Part shown: in pieces, positions 23,410-34,180 of the stretch
How positions within the stretch are numbered: position 1 is the stretch's first letter
Layout of the letters: the number at the start of each line of letters is the position of its first letter
NCBI GenBank assembly: GCA_963457665.1
Contig: OY735215.1
Coordinates: 29,503,041-29,567,040, forward strand
Reading direction: 5' to 3'
DNA: 64,000 nucleotides
DNA from: Thysanoteuthis rhombus
Taxonomy: Eukaryota; Mollusca; Cephalopoda; Oegopsida; Thysanoteuthidae
Program-made: the position numbers and the translations under genes
Notes under the pieces: model-generated
Told to the model about the DNA's origin: nothing
The model's input: only the letters and a program-made list of their open reading frames with translations
Database searches by the model: none

Positions 23410-25444
23410 CTGAAAAGAGAAGTAATGAAAAACATTATTAGACCATAGCTTTATTAGAGCTACAATATACTGACTTTCTGAAAAAAACTTATCTTAAAAG
23501 TTTTTCGTATGAAATTGATATGCATAAAAAATTACAAATGATCAATGGCTTCATTCTGTCGTAACTGGCATTAGATATAGTAACCATTAGCTTGGCAGTA
23601 ATAATAAAGAGGATTTCTCATCTGTCAGGTAAAAAAAAAATAGCGAGGACAGGAGAGGATGCAAGGTTAGCATATTGTTTAGTCTAAACAGATATCACCC
23701 CCCCCACACACACACAGTATGTGAGGTCTGGTTAGTGCAGGTAGCCTAACAGTTAATGACATGGAGAATGGAGTCTGCAAACTCTGACAGAGATAGCATT
23801 CACTTTGCACTGATACTCCAAGGAAAGGCATAGATTGCCCACCCCTCCAGAAATGGAGAAGTACCAGGGCAGTTGGATCTCTTCATCTATGTAAGGCATC
23901 GGGCTACCAACCCCCATTCTGTTAAAAAAAAAAAACAACAAAAAAAAAACTGCCAAATTGCGACAAACAATGATTGGGTCACCATGGATCGTTTGAGAAA
24001 AGGGGATTAAAAACCATTTCCTAGTATTGTGTAACTTCTGAGATACCAAGATGAGTCAAGCTTTAGGGTCCATACACTTTCCTAGAGGAGTGATAAATGA
24101 TGAGCAGAAGAGTCACACTTGAACCCCATATTAACTTCAGATCTTGGTATTGCAGAAAACTGTATCCCATATATTTATCAATTTGATACACTTAATACCA
24201 ACTTAATTTTTGTAGATTCATTTTTCTGTCAATATAGGATAAGAAGACATCCAAAGGAAAGTGCATAAACGAAGAGTGAGAAATGATGCTGGAGTTGATA
24301 TCACTAACATTTTTTTCATTCAGGTTGAAATATTTTATAAAAAATAAGGTAAAATGTTCTAACTGTCACATTCACACATAAAAAAAGAAAGGAAAAAAAA
24401 GATAATGTTGAAAAATCAATGTGATTAACAGAGCAGAGATGGTGAATTTCTTTAATATTCACATTTATCAAACATAGGTGGGTGTGACTCATAAGAAAAA
24501 TCTGAATGAGCAATTTATATAAAACTAATTCAAATAAAGTCTATCCTTTTATTTATGTGAAGGAAAAAAAAAAGTTTGACAAACAGGAATTAGTACTGAT
24601 GCACCTAAGAATTGAACCATTAACTGCAGCAGGTGGCAAAGAGTAAAAGTTAATATTACTGCAAGGACTGAAATTTCAGTCATTTGCAGTTGATGGATTA
24701 AGTGAAAGTCCTAAATTCATCATTGGTTATACAAACCCATGCTGGTAAAACTTAGATGGAACAAACTATCTATACAACCATAGCCTCTCATCTATTTTGT
24801 TTTTATTCTATTAAGTTCCCTATAATGGCATATAAAGTGAAATAGCTTTCACTGGCCACTATGTAGAGTTGATTATATACCCAAAGAATCATGGAACATT
24901 GTTTTGTATTGATACCTATGCAAACAAAAGGTGAGCTGCAAATAAAGTGAATGCTGGCTCTTATGTCTTGAAAATTGCATTTATACTTTTTACCTTATAT
25001 GGAATAAGGCTGTTAATTATTTGCTTCTTGAATTTTGATTTCAATTATTCACGATTAAAACTGTATCAGTAAAAATAAAACAAACCACATTTAGATCAGA
25101 TGTATTTGATACTGCTTTTTTTTTCTCCTCTTCTAACTCAACTATTTTGATTTTGTAACAGAATAAATCTTTAACAATCTGTAAAAAAGATATAATTTTC
25201 CAGAAAAATCTATGCAAAATTAACTTAAATTTATTTGTTCAATTTTCTGTGGATTTAAGAGGAAAGGAAAAAAAAGAGAAAGAAGGTGCACAGAATAATT
25301 AGGGAAGTTCAGAATTTCTAATAAAATAAAATTTAAGTTCCAATCAATTATTCCCAAGGAAAGCATTCATTCAAAGGAAACCATCCCTAATCTTTTTGAA
25401 GCACTGCATTTCATAGTAATTAATTCTAAAAAGCTTAAATTACT

Positions 25445-25555
25445 GAAATCATGGCTTGGCTTCATGAACTATAGTTAGGAGGGCACATCACATCAGTTGG
25501 AGGCCTGCAGGTGGTCTACAAGGCTGGTGTATGGAATAGCCCTTGATTCTGTCAT
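25445..25555. repeat. Dispersed repeat block related to 49373-49450
   Basis: Both contain 'catggcttggcttcatgaa' (one variant 'catggctaggcttcatgaa') and, about 60-80 bases on, 'atggaatagccct'. The spacing differs by a small insertion. The family was not identified. Confidence 0.6.
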
Positions 25556-27112
25556 GTATTAAAAAAAAATTTTTTTCTAACTCTGGAGTATTAAGTATTT
25601 GTCAAATGAGGATATAATTAAGGAACAAGGAATATTCATCCAAAAACTGACTTTTTCATTGCCCCTCGCCCCACAACCTATTAACTGAGGATGTAATTTC
25701 TATATCTACAAGTAAGTCTGATTATTTAATACAGAAATTCACAGCCACAAATCATTCTGTTTGTCAGGCAAATTTCATAGGATTGATTTGAGTGAGAGAT
25801 TTATTGTAAACCGGTCTGTTCACTGGCATCAAAAATATCTTAGAAATTTGTTTCAAATAGTGTAGTGCCCGTAATAAAAACTACAGAACAAGACGATTAT
25901 TTGTTAATGGATAGGCAGTCCAACATCAGAGAGTAGTTAATATCTGCACTCATTGTTACCCACTATAAATATAGTATACACAGTGCATTTTATTTATATA
26001 TATAAAATTTCTGTGATTTGAAAACATGAGAAAGAAAGAAATCTTATCCATTAAATCATCCTGGATGAATAGTCATGTTCATAGTATTAAATGTATTTTT
26101 GTATATAAAGCAAGAAAATCCTAAAGAAAACAAGTCTCACACAGAGCAGGAAAGGTCTCATTTCCAAATATCCTTCAATTTCATAGTAACTAATACCCAT
26201 CTTAACTCTAAAGTATAAAGTTTAGCAAGACAACGCTTTCATATTCTTTCACAAAAGAAATCCTGCTAAAGACCAACTTCTTGATGAAAAGAAGATCTGG
26301 TTAATGGATGTATCTAAAATATCTCTCACAGGATCTGGAATTCAAAATACCAAAATTCAAGTTTTTATTTTATTTTATTTTCTTAATATATTTGTATAAA
26401 CAAAGTTAATTGTCCTTTATTGCCAAGATTTAACCGAGTTGAGGCTGAAGAGGTATACAGTATGGATATAAAATGAACATCCAAGGAGCCAGAGCCACAA
26501 CCAGACTAGCTGAGTTGGTAACATGTCTGAGGAAATGTTTTAAATCTTCAGTACTTGCAAAATCCACAATAGCAATATCATTTACCTGGTGCATTTACGG
26601 TGAAGCAAGTGGGTGATATCAAGTGATGGACTATATACATATCTATGATAAATAAGCGATTGATTCTCCATACAATGTTTTTTTTTCTCAAAATCTTGAA
26701 TATGGCAAGAGTTGTACGTGTATCCAGGAATAAAGAAAGGAAGGCTTTTTAGAAGAGAGAGAAGGAAGGGGGGGGGGGAGAAGAAAAAAAAAAAAAAACA
26801 AAAAAAAAAACAACCCTCCATTGTGTGAAAGGGAAATTGACGATACATACACTCCTTTTATTACAAATAATTTCAACATTCAAAATATTACTTTATGATG
26901 TATAATTAAATTGCAATACTGGAGGGGTGGGGGTGAGAGAAAATCCAAAAATATTAATATAAAAATATTCATTTTTATTTTGCAAATTTTGAGCATTCAA
27001 CATAAATTTTAAATTTTTTTTATTTATTCAATTGAAAATAAATTTAATTTGGTCAACAAGCAATGAAAAACATTGGAGATGATATGTTATAGTATATTTG
27101 GGAAAAAAAATT

Positions 27113-27146
27113 ATGTTGATTGACTCTTACAAGAGTCAATCAACAT
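27113..27146. repeat. Perfect 16-bp inverted repeat, 2-base spacer
   Basis: The arm ATGTTGATTGACTCTT (27113-27128) is followed by AC and its exact reverse complement (27131-27146). It lies in intron 5, about 220 bases downstream of the exon 5 donor in the transcript. No TA or other target duplication was established. Confidence 0.95.
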
Positions 27147-27362
27147 TACAAATTCTAAAATGCTTTAACAGAATAAATAGAAACAATGGTAAGTTTTTTT
27201 TTTTTTTAGAGAATTAAGTTTGGGGAAGGGGGAATAAATAGGAAAAAAAAAAAAAAAAAAAAATTATGAATTTTTTAATAATTCCATCAATAGAGTCCAC
27301 CCACCCTGACCAAAAATGGAAGGGAAAGCATTTTGAATAAGCATAACATTTAAAATACTAAC

Positions 27363-27547
27363 AGCACAAAATTCTTCAAAAGATATTTTGCCATCTCCGT
27401 CAGCATCCGCATGAATTATTGTTTTATCCACAATTTGTTGAAGCTGTGTGTCTTTCAAATTACTGCCAACCATCATCTTCAAGACTTGAAAGAGCTCGCC
27501 GTTAGAAATATATCCATCCTTATCCATATCATAGATTTTGAAGGCAA
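27363..27547 (-). CDS. PPP3R1: Calcineurin B exon 5: EF-hands 3 and 4
   Basis: 185 bp, entering with 2 bases of a Phe codon and ending in phase 0 at GCT before donor GTTAGT; acceptor TTATCTTTTGTAG. Encodes [19 protein letters not shown] through FEEFCA, residues about 94-155. The third EF loop [12 protein letters not shown] and fourth EF loop [12 protein letters not shown] both have the calcium ligands at positions 1, 3, 5 and 12 and the central Gly at 6. Between them [20 protein letters not shown] is nearly identical to vertebrates. In the family this lobe holds the high-affinity calcium sites and grips the helix of calcineurin A; it also contributes to the surface targeted by cyclosporin and FK506 complexes. 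Differences from human (R to K, N to S, N to H, K to A, R to K) are conservative. Confidence 0.98.
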
Positions 27548-29320
27548 CTACAAAAGATAAAGACATACATTAGATTTTATTGAACAACTGTAGCCAAAGA
27601 TGGGGAAGGGTTCTGTCCTTACTTTTTTTTTATGTGCATGTTTGTCTAAAGGAAAAAAATGCAATGGTTCAATTATTGACTGATGACTAGTTTAATTTGA
27701 ACTTAATGGATTTCATAATTTCAATTGTATTCAGAGGCCATCATTTGGTAAACAGATTCAGAAAACATTTACATTTATGAGACAAACAAAAAGGGGAAGG
27801 AAGTTATTTGATTTCTATGGCTTCTAATGGACACTAAGTAGTAACTTTAGTCTAGCGACTCCTTTTCAACTATCAAGTCTATATCAAATGTGCTGAAACC
27901 TTCGTAGAGATGTTTCATTCATAAAGTCATTATAAAGTCCTGTTTTTCTATGATTGTGTACCACCTTTCAAGGAATAATTGCTAGAATCTGGACAAAGAC
28001 AGCAGACTGTGGCTAAAACTGCTTCTAAGTCCATGACCTCAGAGAGGTACAAGCTTTGATTGAAGAAATAACTGCTGATGTACCATTTCAGTGAATTTTT
28101 TTGCACTTGCCATGAACCATCAATCAAAGGCAAACCAGTCAAGAGCCTGAATGAGGAGTGACTTTAATCCGAGAAACCATATCCTCCGATGGATATAAGG
28201 TTCAGATCTCCACAGTCTATGGTTTTAGGAGGAGGATCAGTAGGTTCCTGCAGTGATTGGATTACCTCGGAACCTGAACAGCATCGCCTTGTATGGACAG
28301 AACAACTAACTGAAGAGCTGAATAAACTTCAAAGACACTAAGATTTCCCTCTAACAATTCAAAAGATGTTACTGGGGACTTTTGCATCAACTCAATAACA
28401 CCCTCATTATTCAATAAATTGATACCTTTTAAAGAATTATTCACTAATGGATTGGTACTTCTGCCTATAATATTCCCCTCCCCAGCTATGCCAATTTTTT
28501 CAGTTTTTGCAGATACATCTCAAAAAATATATACTGACAGTTATTTAGGATATGCAAATTAGGTGATTTAAAGAAGAGAAAAGAACACTCATAAGTTACA
28601 ACTTTTGTAACATACATATACAATTACATACACACTTGTTATAACAGCTTGATATAATGCTATTAAATTTGGCTCAAAATAGCTAAATATAGAAATGGAA
28701 AAACCCATAAGAAATATGCACTGGATCCATCTATGTTAGAAGTATTGAAACTAGAGGCCAATCAGGTCAGTGTTGCCAATCAAAATATTCTATGCATGGT
28801 TGACTGCTAAAAGCTGCTGAATTTAGCACAAAAGCCCAAAATTGGTAACACTGATATCAACTAGAGGGGGGGGGGGGGCAGTAGTCAAAAACTTGTGACA
28901 AGTTTTGTCAAAATGAAACCTTCTGCCGAGATGATTTTAAAAAATCTAATTCTGTCTTCCTGATTGACTGGACTCCCAACATTTTTCTTAATTTCTACAG
29001 GAATTAATAGGGTTGATCATCTATATAACTACCCATTTTCACTTGCAGTTGGTAAATGACACCAAGCATTCTTCATGTAGCAGAGATGAAAACTAGGATC
29101 AAATTTTGCCAAAGAAAATTCATCATAAATATGAGTGAAAAACATTGTGGACCCCAAATCCCGCATTTTAATGGATCTGCAGGGTATGAGAAAGCTCTAA
29201 ATGCAATAGATTGCAAATACTTTTACATGTGAAAAATTCATAGGGTTAAAAATAAGCTAATAAGAAATAACTCACACAGTACATATAGTTGACAAGAGTA
29301 ATTGGAAAATAAGAACTTAC
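27548..29320 (-). other. PPP3R1: Calcineurin B intron 4
   Basis: 1773 bp, donor GTAAGT and acceptor TTTTGTAG. Holds an unidentified protein-like relic at about 27960-28510 (separate entry) and a G13 run at 28866-28878. The rest is AT-rich and without visible features. Confidence 0.9.
27960..28510 (-). pseudogene. Unidentified protein-coding relic
   Basis: Two adjacent minus-strand stretches read like real protein rather than random sequence. The first (about 28262-28510) includes GEGNIIGRSTNPLVNNSLKG and FELLEGNLSVFEVYSALQ. The second (about 27960-28142) includes TGLPLIDGSWQVQKNSLKW and VMDLEAVLATVCCLCPDSS. Composition is balanced, unlike the Phe/Lys/Ile-rich readings of the surrounding intron. 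The pieces are separated by at least one stop and a change of frame, and no splice sites join them to calcineurin B. I do not recognise the family. It may be a decayed retrocopy of a host gene or the coding remnant of a mobile element. Confidence 0.4.
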
Positions 29321-29380
29321 ATCTCAATTTGGACTCTTTATCTCCTTTAACACTAAACTGAGAAACGCCTTCAATAAATT
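29321..29380 (-). CDS. PPP3R1: Calcineurin B exon 4
   Basis: 60 bp, entered with 2 bases of a Glu codon and left with 1 base of a Phe codon. Acceptor TTTTTCTTGCAG, donor T|GTAAGTT. Encodes (E)FIEGVSQFSVKGDKESKLR(F), residues about 74-93: the linker between the N- and C-terminal EF-hand lobes. Human has EQKLR where this has ESKLR. Too small to appear as an open frame; found from the expected protein and confirmed by both splice sites and by phase agreement with its neighbours. Confidence 0.97.
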
Positions 29381-29826
29381 CTGCAAGAAAAATTGATACA
29401 AATTAAAAATGTGACTTATGTGATGTACCAGAGGAGAGAGGGAAAAAACAAAACAAAAATAAACAACTATAACTTCAAAAATAATGACTCCATCTTTTCA
29501 GTGATTAATGAATTTTAGTTCTGAATGTTATTAAAACTGATCAGCCTTTTTGCTTTCTATTAAAAAAAAAAAAAAAAAAAACCCCCAACAAACCTAGGTA
29601 GGAATATTAACATAGGATGGAGTAGTATATCAGCAAATTTCAATAAATAATTCTGACAACCCATTTAAGTTGTAAAAAGTCATAATCACTACTTTAGAGG
29701 TTCTCCCCAACTAAATTTTGAAAAGCATCTATCCTTCAAGATAGTGGAGTCAGAAAAAGTAATTAAAACCCAATACCATCTTCAGCACCAATGTTCATTT
29801 TGGAGGTGAGTGTAGAGAAAGAAAAG

Positions 29827-29859
<33 letters not shown>

Positions 29860-30195
29860 CAAAGAAAAAGAGGTGGGTGGGTGGGGGTTGACATCAACTA
29901 ATGTCCTGTGCTGAACAGGTAAAGTTATCAAAACAGTAATCAATGTTCTTTGGTGCCAAACAGGTAAACCCCTCCTAGAATTTTTGCAATACAGCAACAA
30001 GTTGCTTATTTTTGCTAGTGTTCGTGCAGGTTGCAAAGTTTGCTCTTACTATAGATGCATAGTAAGTCTGATCTAGAGGTAGCAGTAAACAGGAATTAGG
30101 GAGAGGAGAAAAAAGAAAATCCAAGAGGATTTTGAATGATTTCTGGTGACCGGCAGAGATGTAGTGCATTAGAGCAGAATCAATCAGATGCTTAC
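29381..30195 (-). other. PPP3R1: Calcineurin B intron 3
   Basis: 815 bp, donor GTAAGC, acceptor TTCTTGCAG. Contains A runs at about 29562-29580 and 29827-29858 (32 A), seen as U runs in the transcript. No other feature. Confidence 0.93.
29827..29858. repeat. A32 homopolymer
   Basis: Uninterrupted run of 32 A on plus in intron 3. Its length in this assembly may not be exact. Confidence 0.9.
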
Positions 30196-30372
30196 CTTTA
30201 AAGTCTACTTCACCATTACCATCTGTATCAAATATATCAATGACCCGCTGGACTAGTGGATTTTGTTGTAGTTCAGGTAGGGACATGAATTCATCGATAC
30301 TGAGTGAACCAGAATTGTCTAAGTCCAGTTTTCGGAACCGTTTGCCCAATCTTTTGATTTCATCAGCATCAA
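30196..30372 (-). CDS. PPP3R1: Calcineurin B exon 3: EF-hands 1 and 2
   Basis: 177 bp, entering with 2 bases of a Phe codon and leaving with 1 base of a Glu codon (AAAG|GTAAGC). Acceptor TTTTTCTTAATAG. Encodes [20 protein letters not shown] onward to DGNGEVDFK, residues about 16-73. EF loop 1 is [12 protein letters not shown] (residues 31-42) and EF loop 2 is [12 protein letters not shown] (63-74, last residue from exon 4), both with all calcium ligands. The block [20 protein letters not shown] is identical to human. These two sites form the lower-affinity lobe. An ATG-initiated open frame that runs past the donor into the intron is only the unspliced reading of this exon. Confidence 0.98.
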
Positions 30373-31939
30373 CTATTAAGAAAAAGAAAAAGTCATGTAC
30401 AAAACTGAGCAGTAAGAATAAAAAACCTATACAAAGAGCTTAGTTATTTTACTAAGAATAGTTATATGCTAGAAAATTCATCAAGATGAAAAATAGATAA
30501 AATAATAAAAATGTATGACATCAGTTACCCTTATGCAAGCTAGTTCCAAGGGAAGTAACTAATGTGATATTCAGTTATAAGTAAGCCAAAAACTCAATAT
30601 ACTGGTTGCATTTATGGTGATATTGACAGGATTACCCTTATGATGTAAACCAGTCTACTTTGAACAGTTTAAAAGAGAAAAACAAAAAAAACAAAAACAC
30701 ACTTTATATATATCATTTCATTTTCCATATTTAAGATGAGCAGTGATATTTTGAAAATTAAATGTATATATACCCACCCACCCCATTTCACAAGTAATAT
30801 TTGGCTCACTGGCATTTTAAACATTACATCAAATAATTGCTTCTCTTGAAACTGGCATACATAAGACAAATATCATACCCATTTTAAAGGGGATGGGGGC
30901 TGCACAAATAAGTGATTAGAGGTGCACATTTACAGCTCGAGATAGCTACATGCTGACAAAACTGACTATTCCTTCCATGTGTTAGGAAATCACAGCTTTC
31001 CATATTAACTTACTGTGGAACAGAAATTAAAAGCTAAGAAAGTAAAAAGGTTCTTTAGTTATGTGGCAAGATTTTTTAGTCTCCATTCTAATATCTATTA
31101 ATCATCCAGTACACAAGTTGTTTTCTTTTTAAAGTCAAAGTAGGTTATGTTGTGCAAAGCAATTTCTTCAGCATTAGCATTTTTCTGTTTTTTCCAAAAA
31201 GGAATACGTAATCAAATAAGATCTGATACTTTACCAAGCTGCCCGATTGACAAAGAGCAAAGGCAAGGAGGAGAGTTACTTTTGATATATCAATGCATTC
31301 TTACCAATATGAAGTTTGATGTTATTTCTGATTTGTGTAAAGAAAGTCAGATCAAAGTGTGTATGATTACAATGAAATTCACTGATGGTAGAAACACAAG
31401 GATTCATTAAAATCAAACAGTGAAATATAAATAGCAACAGTTGAGGGGAAAAAAGTCCACGAATACCAAGAGACGAAGGAGCAAGCATTAAGTAGAAGAA
31501 ACATTTTTCTTCAGAGATTTTACAAGAAAATTCATTGGAAATTCAACATTGTAAGTCAATATTGTTCAAAACAAACTCGATGCTAGAACAAGAACTTCAG
31601 TTCCACTATTCTATCTAAAGATAAGTTTGCCATCAGGTTACAAACTTATGCTGACAAGACGATTGTGTAAGTATAGTGATTTGTTTTTTTTTTTCCCCTA
31701 TCTCATGGCATTTTCATGGATCGGTTCAAACATCTAAGCTGCGATTGAAACAATTTTGCAAGATCCAATCTTAGTTTCTATACACGGCATTCTAATGTAT
31801 CACCAATACTGTTGTTGAGAAGTGAAGTTGTCATCTGCTTGCCAATTGCAATTCCTATTTTTTCATGATAGATCTCACTGATCATTCAACAAGCATAGAC
31901 ATTTTCAGTTATGCACAAGTTTTGGCATCTGCTTGGATA

Positions 31940-32110
31940 CACAATTGTTAGCAGGTCTACCTCACACTCGGAAGGTCTCAGGTTTGATTCCCATAAAAGC
32001 AAAGACTATGTAAAAAAGACTTCATTAGGACAAATTTCCCCATACACACAGCTCAGTGTAGTCAATTAGCTGCTGTGTGATTAGGGTAGAGGTATCCCTT
32101 TGGTGGACTT
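31940..32110 (+). repeat. tRNA-derived SINE remnant
   Basis: A-box-like 'ttagcaggtctacc' at about 31948 and B-box-like GGTTTGATTCC at 31981-31991, with about 33 bases between, as in tRNA promoters. The body continues with 'cacacagctcagtgtag' and 'gctgctgtgtga', which can pair as a hairpin and recall the block at about 54925-54955. It is diverged and cannot fold as a functional tRNA. Confidence 0.6.
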
Positions 32111-33646
32111 GCAAGGATCACTAAACTGACACATGCAATAGAAACTGGAACCATCACTGGCTTGGCTATTCATACTCCATTAGGAGTGTTTAAAGATGCT
32201 TTACCTCTTTTTTTTCCCTCAAAAAATACTAGTTTTGGCATTAGGAGAAACAACAAGCGTCCTTTTTATAACTTCTACAAATAAAAGAGAAAAAACAAGA
32301 GAAAGAGCAGATTGTTCAAAAATTACAATGTTGTATATTCATTTTTTGACAACGCTAATAAAACTATTGGGTTCTGAGCTAATACCTGTTGAGACGCCCC
32401 AAACAAAAATGATTGCATAGTCACAACCCCACACTTTTTCTAGGTACTAAATGTGTGTTGGTGCTTTTCCACTAGTCTACCAGCAATGTTTTTATAAAAA
32501 TCTTGTACATTACAGACATCAAAAGCAGTGAAAACCTTTGTTTTGTTCTTGCATAGATAGATTTGCAAGCTTATTTCAAGTCTTTATAAATGGTTTCATT
32601 CCCCCATCCCCAAATGTTTCAATCATAGTAAGTAACCTAGTGTTATCTATTTTCCGTTAATGTGCAGGAAGTTGTTATGTTCAAGAAAACACTCAAGAGG
32701 TGATCAGAACATTCTAGTGTGAAATGGCCTGTGATCCGTGGCTTTATTCTCCCATGAAAATGGGAGAAAATATGGCATTAGTTGATCCTAGGATCTGAAG
32801 TGGTTGCTTATCCTGGAATCTTCAATGGCGATAGAACAGGAATACTAAGTGGCTCAAGTGAGAGAGAACAGAAAATTTAAATTCAATTGGAGCCAGGCAA
32901 ATGGGCCCAGGGAGACAGGTGTGGCAGACAGGAGGAGTCGAGAAGGGTACAAAGGTCGACAGAGTAAAATAGAACTGTCAGAGACACATCCAGGGATGGG
33001 GGGTAAGACCAAGCTAACATCCTCATGATTATTGCATCATGTGTCTTCCCTCAGCACCATCTTGTATTTAGTAAATGAAGAATCCCTCATCGATCAACAG
33101 GGGGAAATAGAACCTGTATACAAGAGAAATCTTTTCCTTCTTGAAATTGAAAGTAAGATACATAATTGTTAGGATTTTATTCTGCATATAACGATTAAAA
33201 AAGTATTTAGTCCAGCTTGTAAATGATTTAAAGTGATATGCTTCAGGACCTTGATTATGACATTTACTGAACTTTGAAAACATGCACAAGTCCATTTATA
33301 TGGTGTCATATTTCTGGCATCTCTATCATTGAAGATGATACTTATATCTGTAATATAAATAGATCAATATTTCAAGAAGCTAATTTTATGAACCTAGCCA
33401 TTTGAATACTTTGACGATTAAAAATTATGAACATCTCAAATCAGGTTTGTTTCAAATAAGTCCCTATCACCAATATATTCTACTACAAAATAGTACCTGG
33501 TTGCCTCAGATATTATTTGATGCATCTCCTTCAGCTTCTGGAAACCTTTATAAATGTCAAGCAAAGATTCAGGCATTAGGCACCTTATTAGGTTAATCCT
33601 GTGTTAGAAGATGGGGCTTCAAAGCTAAAGATATTTTTTTTTAAAG

Positions 33647-33650
<4 letters not shown>

Positions 33651-33690
<40 letters not shown>
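33651..33690. repeat. A40 homopolymer
   Basis: The longest A run in the window, preceded by 'ttaaagaatt'. No SINE or LINE body was recognised immediately upstream, so it is not clearly a retroposon tail. Confidence 0.9.
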
Positions 33691-33692
<2 letters not shown>

Positions 33693-34059
33693 TCCATTAG
33701 TATCGTAAATTATTTTACTAATTTACCATAATTGTCATATTTTTATCACAACTAAACTTATCTATTGCTGAAGAGTACCCAGTCAGAGTTTAGTTGAGAT
33801 AGACAGCAACAATTAAGATAAAGAAGATAGCATCAAAAAAAATTAATGATATAACAATATTTTTATGAAGCCAACCACCAGAGAGGAAAAATTCAAGTTT
33901 CTCCAATCCTCGGATATTTTATCTGACAATCCATTTAGGTTCAATAAATTCATCAGTTGGTTTATACCAATGCAGGAGACCACCCATCGGGGGTAGAAAT
34001 TGGTATCAAGCAAAAGATGGATAGATCATTGTAAGCTTGTAGTTTATGTACAGATTTAA

Positions 34060-34180
34060 TGCCACAGCTAGAGAGCTCAGATCATTGGACGCGAGTTCAA
34101 TCAGGTAGTGGCAGTGTGACACACACACACAAAAGCTGCTCAAAGCAGACAACATGATGGCTAAAGCCAAATGAAAAAAA
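34060..34180 (+). repeat. tRNA-derived SINE remnant
   Basis: 'gctagagagctcagatcattggacgcgagttcaatc' is tRNA-like: B-box-like GCGAGTTCAATC sits at 34091-34102. It is followed by (AC)n, 'agctgctcaaagcagac' and an A-rich tail at about 34168-34180. Same general layout as the element at 31940. Confidence 0.5.

Larger units (their letters stand above)
23410..27362 (-). other. PPP3R1: Calcineurin B intron 5
   Basis: 3953 bp, donor GTTAGT and acceptor CTTTTCAG. The donor departs from the GTAAGT used by the other introns. The intron is AT-rich with A-runs, a G10 run near 26770 and repeat fragments: a SINE-like piece at about 23735-23935 ending in A-rich DNA, and a dispersed block at about 25445-25555 that resembles 49373-49450. 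No coding sequence seen. Confidence 0.85.

Noticed and set aside
32747-32768. Hairpin TTCTCCCAT-gaaa-ATGGGAGAA as a small RNA precursor
   Set aside because: A nine-base stem is far shorter than a pre-miRNA and the flanks do not extend the pairing.
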